DNA of 17,851 nt from an uncultured Alphaproteobacteria bacterium (GTDB taxonomy: Bacteria > Pseudomonadota > Alphaproteobacteria > Rhizobiales > Pleomorphomonadaceae). Location of the stretch: assembly GCA_937900425.1 (NCBI GenBank), contig CALCDT010000052.1, positions 1-17,851 on the forward strand, given 5' to 3'. Of this stretch, positions 14,694 through 17,851 are shown piece after piece (position 1 is the stretch's first letter; the number at the start of each line of letters is the position of its first letter). The notes under the pieces are model-generated. The model made no database searches, had not been told where the DNA came from, and worked only from the letters and a program-made list of their open reading frames with translations. The translations under genes and the position numbers were made by a program.

Positions 14694-15161
14694 GTGCTCA
14701 CGCTCTCGAAGCGGTCGGTCGACCTCGCCCTCTTCACGCTCTTTCTCGTCCTCGCCGTCGGCGCCTTCCTGCTGACCTTCGACTTTCCGAGGCCGCTGCT
14801 GCCGGGGTATCCGGGCTCGGCGATGTTCCCGCGCCTCGTCCTCGCGACCATGGGCGTGCTCGCCGCGCTCGGCCTCTTGCGCTGCCTCGTCGGCGGACGC
14901 ACCGACGGGGAGGTCCGCTTGCCGGTCCGCGCCTTCGGCCTGTCCCTCGCGGCCCTGCTCGCCTTCGCCGCCCTGATGGCGGTCGCCGGCATGGAGATCG
15001 CGATCTTTCTTTTCGTCGCGACGAGCCTCTGGCTGCGCAGCCGGCGTGTCGCGGTCGCCGCGGCGGCCGGCGTCGCCGGCGTCGCCGTCGCCTATCTGCT
15101 GTTCGTGCAGGTCCTGTCGGTGCATCTGCCGCTGGTGATCCTGCCGCGCTACCTGTGGTGA
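14694..15161 (+). CDS. tctB: TTT transporter small membrane subunit TctB, second set
   Basis: This 155-residue membrane protein has four hydrophobic stretches, near residues 11-28, 46-62, 80-110 (possibly two) and 118-140. The loop PLLPGYPGSAMFPRLV after the first helix is the typical TctB feature, with a conserved-looking Pro-Gly and Phe-Pro. The start is taken as the GTG at 14694, with AGGGAG nine bases upstream; the in-frame sequence before it is Arg/Pro-rich and not family-like. It lies 161 bases after tctC, with two hairpins between, and 6 bases before tctA. Confidence 0.87.
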   Translation: MLTLSKRSVDLALFTLFLVLAVGAFLLTFDFPRPLLPGYPGSAMFPRLVLATMGVLAALGLLRCLVGGRTDGEVRLPVRAFGLSLAALLAFAALMAVAGMEIAIFLFVATSLWLRSRRVAVAAAAGVAGVAVAYLLFVQVLSVHLPLVILPRYLW

Positions 15162-15167
15162 GCGGCC

Positions 15168-16712
15168 ATGGACATGTTCTTCTCCCAGTTCGCCTCCGGC
15201 CTCGCCCTCGTCGCCGACCCGGTCAATCTGGCGCTGATCGTGATCGGCGTGGTCTGCGGCGTCGCCTTCGGCGTCCTTCCCGGCTTCGGCGGGTCGCAGG
15301 CGCTCGCCCTGCTCTTTCCCTTCTCCTTCCTGATGGAGCCGGCCTCCGCCGTCATGTTCATGCTGGCGGTCTACTCGGCGGCCGAATACGGCGGCTCGAT
15401 CCCGGCGGTGCTGATCCGCACGCCGGGCACCACGGCGGCGGTGATGACCATCCTCGACGGCTATCCGATGGCCCAGAAGGGCCGGCCGCGCCGCGCGCTG
15501 ACCATCTCGCTGGTCTCCGGCGTCACCGGCGGCATCGTCTCGACCGTCATCTTCCTGTTCGCCTCCAGCAGCCTCGCCTGGATCGGCCTCAAGTTCGGTC
15601 CGGGCGAGCTGTTCGCCGTCGGCGTCTTCGGCCTCTCCATCGTCGGCAGCTTCGTCGGCCGCGATCCGCTCAAGGCCTTCCTCGGCGCCACCATCGGCCT
15701 GCTGATCGCCACCGTCGGCGATTCCACCTTCGGTGGCACCCGTTTCGTGTTCGACCAGCCCTGGCTGTTCGACGGCGTGCCGCTGATCGTGATGATCGTC
15801 GCCATGCTGGCCGGCCCCGAGGCCTTCCGGCTGCTGATGAGCCTCAGGGAGCCGGGCAAGTCCGCGAACGCCGACGCCGGGCTCGCCACCGAGGGCGGGG
15901 CCGACGACCGCTTCGGGCTGCGCGACTATCTCCGCCTCGTGCCGACGCTGCTGCGCGGCAGCCTGATCGGCACCGGCGTCGGGGCGATCCCCGGGCCCGG
16001 TCCGACCATGGCCGCGGTGCTCGCCTACAACGAGGAGCGGCGCTGGTCGCGCCGGGCCGCCGACTTCGGCACCGGCGTCGACGAGGGCATCGCCGCTCCG
16101 GAATCGTCCAACAACGCCGTCGTCGCCGGCGCCCTCATTCCCGCCCTCGCCCTCGGCGTGCCGGGATCGGGCGCCATCGCCATCCTGCTCGGCGTGCTGG
16201 TCAGCAAGGGCATCACGCCCGGGCCGACGCTGTTCTCCGAGGGCGGGCCGCTGGTGACCGCGATCTTCCTCGGCCTCGTCGTCGCCAATCTCGCGCTCTT
16301 CGTGGTCGGCCAGTTCGGCGTCAGGCTGTTCATGCCGATCTCCCGCGTCGCCCCGGGCCTGCTCGGCCCCTTCATCGCGGTGCTGCTGGTGATCGGCGTC
16401 TACGCCTACGACAACTCGTTCTCGCACGTTTGGATGTTCATCGCCCTCGCGGCCCTCGCCTTCCTGTTCGAGCGCTTCGAGATCTCGACGCTGCCGGTGA
16501 TCCTCGGCTTCGTGATGGGGCCGATCATCGAGGTCAACCTCGGACGCGCCCTGATCATCCAGGGCGGCGATCTCCTCGCCGTCGTCAGCACGCCGATCAC
16601 GGCGGTGCTGCTCGCCATCGCCGCGGTCACCGCCGTGCTCAGCTACTGGCGGACGGTGCGGCCGGCGGCGCGGGGCGACGGGGAGGCCGGGTCCGCCGGG
16701 CCGGCGAAGTGA
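15168..16712 (+). CDS. tctA: TTT transporter large membrane subunit TctA, second set
   Basis: This 514-residue polytopic membrane protein is the permease of the second TTT system. Signatures are GVLPGFGGS (35-43), EYGGSIPAVLIRTPGTTAA (73-91), AIPGPGPTMA and the long motif SSNNAVVAGALIPALALG followed by VPGSGAIA. A hydrophilic loop of about 30 residues (near 225-255, LREPGKSANADAGLATEG) separates the two halves. The ATG follows the tctB stop by 6 bases and has only a weak ribosome site overlapping that stop, so coupling is likely. Its last codons overlap the GTG start of the CobW gene. It differs clearly from the TctA at 7364-8875. Confidence 0.95.
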   Translation: MDMFFSQFASGLALVADPVNLALIVIGVVCGVAFGVLPGFGGSQALALLFPFSFLMEPASAVMFMLAVYSAAEYGGSIPAVLIRTPGTTAAVMTILDGYPMAQKGRPRRALTISLVSGVTGGIVSTVIFLFASSSLAWIGLKFGPGELFAVGVFGLSIVGSFVGRDPLKAFLGATIGLLIATVGDSTFGGTRFVFDQPWLFDGVPLIVMIVAMLAGPEAFRLLMSLREPGKSANADAGLATEGGADDRFGLRDYLRLVPTLLRGSLIGTGVGAIPGPGPTMAAVLAYNEERRWSRRAADFGTGVDEGIAAPESSNNAVVAGALIPALALGVPGSGAIAILLGVLVSKGITPGPTLFSEGGPLVTAIFLGLVVANLALFVVGQFGVRLFMPISRVAPGLLGPFIAVLLVIGVYAYDNSFSHVWMFIALAALAFLFERFEISTLPVILGFVMGPIIEVNLGRALIIQGGDLLAVVSTPITAVLLAIAAVTAVLSYWRTVRPAARGDGEAGSAGPAK

Positions 16713-17827
16713 TCCGGCTCGCTGGACCGGCCACGGCCTCGCGCAAGGCGCCGGTGCCCTGCATCCTCGTGACGGGGGCGCTCGGCTCGGGCAAGACCAC
16801 CCTGATCCGGGCGCTGCTGCGCGAGCCGGAGATGGCCGGCACCGTGCTGGTGATCAACGAGTTCGGCGAGGTCGGCATCGACGACCGCCTCGTCGCCTCG
16901 GCGGTGGAGAGCACCGTTCTGATGGAGAACGGCTGCCTGTGCTGTTCGCTGCGCGGCGACGTCGTCGACGCGGTCGGCGGGTTGCTCGGCGCCGCGGCGC
17001 GGGGCGAGATCCCGCCGTTCCGCCGCATCCTGATCGAGACGACGGGCCTCGCCGATCCGGCGCCGATCCTGCAGGATCTCGCCGCGGCCCGCTCGCTGGA
17101 GGGGCGCGTCGCGGTGGAGGCGGTGGTGACCACCGTCGACGCCCTCCTGGCGCAGCCGGGTCCGGCGATGGGCGCGGTGGCGCTGTCGCAGATCGCCCAG
17201 GCCGATCTCTGCCTGATGACCAAATGCGACCTCGCCGACCCGCTCGTGGTCGACGGACTGCGCGACGCGCTCGGCGCGATCAATCCGCTGATGGCGATCC
17301 ACGAGGTGCGCGGCGGACGGTTGCCGCCCGGGCTCGCGGAGGAGTTGAGGCGGCGACGCGCGACGGCGGCCGTCCCGGTCTGCGACGCCGTGGCGGACGC
17401 GGCGGGCGCCGTTTCCGCGCATGGCGTCCGGCCGAAGGACGGCGCGCCGGCCCCGTTCCGCCACGACAGCGTCGCGAGCTGGTCGATCGAGCTCGATCGG
17501 CCCTTGCCCTGGCCGCTGCTGCGCGACTGGTTCCGCCTGCTCTATTCGCTCCGCCCGGCCGACATCCTGCGGCTCAAGGCCGTGCTCGACGTCGAGGGGC
17601 GGGACCGGCCGGTGGTGGTGCAGGCGGTCGGACCGGTGTTCGATCCGCCAAGCGAGCTCGAGGCCTGGCCGCCGGGCGCACGCCGCGGCGGCCTCGTCGT
17701 CATCGCCCGGGGGCTGGAGCCGGCGGCGATCGGCCGGTCCTTCACCGAAGAGGTGCTCGACCGGGCGGGCGCGGAGGGCATCCGGGCGGAGCCGCCGCCG
17801 GCGGGTGCCGGCGCGGCCGGTCGCTGA
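16709..17827 (+). CDS. CobW/COG0523 family GTPase, putative metallochaperone
   Basis: This 372-residue G3E-family GTPase resembles CobW, P47K and ZNG1 proteins, which insert or traffic metals such as zinc or cobalt. It shows Walker A GALGSGKTT (23-31), INEFGEVGIDD (49-59), the metal-binding CxCC in NGCLCC (C76, C78, C79), ILIETTGLADPAP (107-119) and TKCD (171-174, in place of NKxD). A C-terminal CobW_C domain runs over about 250-350 (SWSIELDRPLPW, LRLKAVLDVEG). The start is the GTG at 16709, which overlaps the tctA stop as GTGA, so it is translationally coupled to the transporter. No long His-rich stretch is present. The client could be a metalloenzyme of this locus, such as the amidohydrolase, but that is inferred. 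After its stop, 24 bases remain and show nothing clear. Confidence 0.93.
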   Translation: MIRLAGPATASRKAPVPCILVTGALGSGKTTLIRALLREPEMAGTVLVINEFGEVGIDDRLVASAVESTVLMENGCLCCSLRGDVVDAVGGLLGAAARGEIPPFRRILIETTGLADPAPILQDLAAARSLEGRVAVEAVVTTVDALLAQPGPAMGAVALSQIAQADLCLMTKCDLADPLVVDGLRDALGAINPLMAIHEVRGGRLPPGLAEELRRRRATAAVPVCDAVADAAGAVSAHGVRPKDGAPAPFRHDSVASWSIELDRPLPWPLLRDWFRLLYSLRPADILRLKAVLDVEGRDRPVVVQAVGPVFDPPSELEAWPPGARRGGLVVIARGLEPAAIGRSFTEEVLDRAGAEGIRAEPPPAGAGAAGR

Positions 17828-17851
17828 CGGGTCCGGCCTTCGCCGCCGCGC

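Noticed and set aside
14292..16427. Long leftward open frame opposite the second tctB-tctA
   Set aside because: It is a hydrophilic, repetitive-looking product of the antisense of hydrophobic codons; no motif, no ribosome site, and it crosses the hairpin gap.

Overview
The window comes from a high-GC alphaproteobacterium, probably Hyphomicrobiales; the genus cannot be resolved. The evidence is the strong G/C bias at third codon positions, the duplicated Ku genes with a three-domain LigD, two sequences matching the alphaproteobacterial EcfG stress promoter, and the abundance of tripartite tricarboxylate transporter (TTT) genes. No tRNA, rRNA, CRISPR array, insertion sequence or phage gene was seen.

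Left part (1-6270) is a nucleic-acid break repair block. It starts with the 3' part of a gene whose product matches the ligase domain of bacterial polynucleotide kinase-phosphatase (Pnkp, RNA repair). Next come a small unknown gene overlapping a first ku gene, read rightward, and then, leftward and convergent, ligD preceded by a second ku gene. Both ku transcription units carry a GGAAC-N16-CGTT element at a suitable distance from the first start codon. This suggests that non-homologous end joining here belongs to the general stress regulon.

Right part (6271-17827) looks like an uptake and catabolic locus for a small organic acid that cannot be identified. A leftward operon encodes a complete TTT transporter (tctC-tctB-tctA) and an ACMSD-like metal-dependent amidohydrolase/decarboxylase. 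A divergent GntR/UTRA repressor gene lies beside it, and a palindrome sits over the predicted transcription start of the operon. Next is a leftward, translationally coupled pair encoding an LVIVD-repeat beta-propeller protein and an unknown protein. Divergent from this pair is a second TTT operon (tctC-tctB-tctA) that ends with a coupled CobW-family GTPase. An AT-rich palindromic island of about 60 bp separates the two divergent units.

Working model (inference): the regulator senses a carboxylate, the two transporters import related substrates, and the amidohydrolase and perhaps the propeller protein process them. The CobW protein may supply metal to one of these enzymes. The propeller protein has histidines recurring after successive blades, which makes it a candidate metalloprotein. 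The most notable observations are the paired stress promoters of the NHEJ genes, the blade-periodic histidines, the AT-rich divergent control region and the tandem hairpins inside the second TTT operon.
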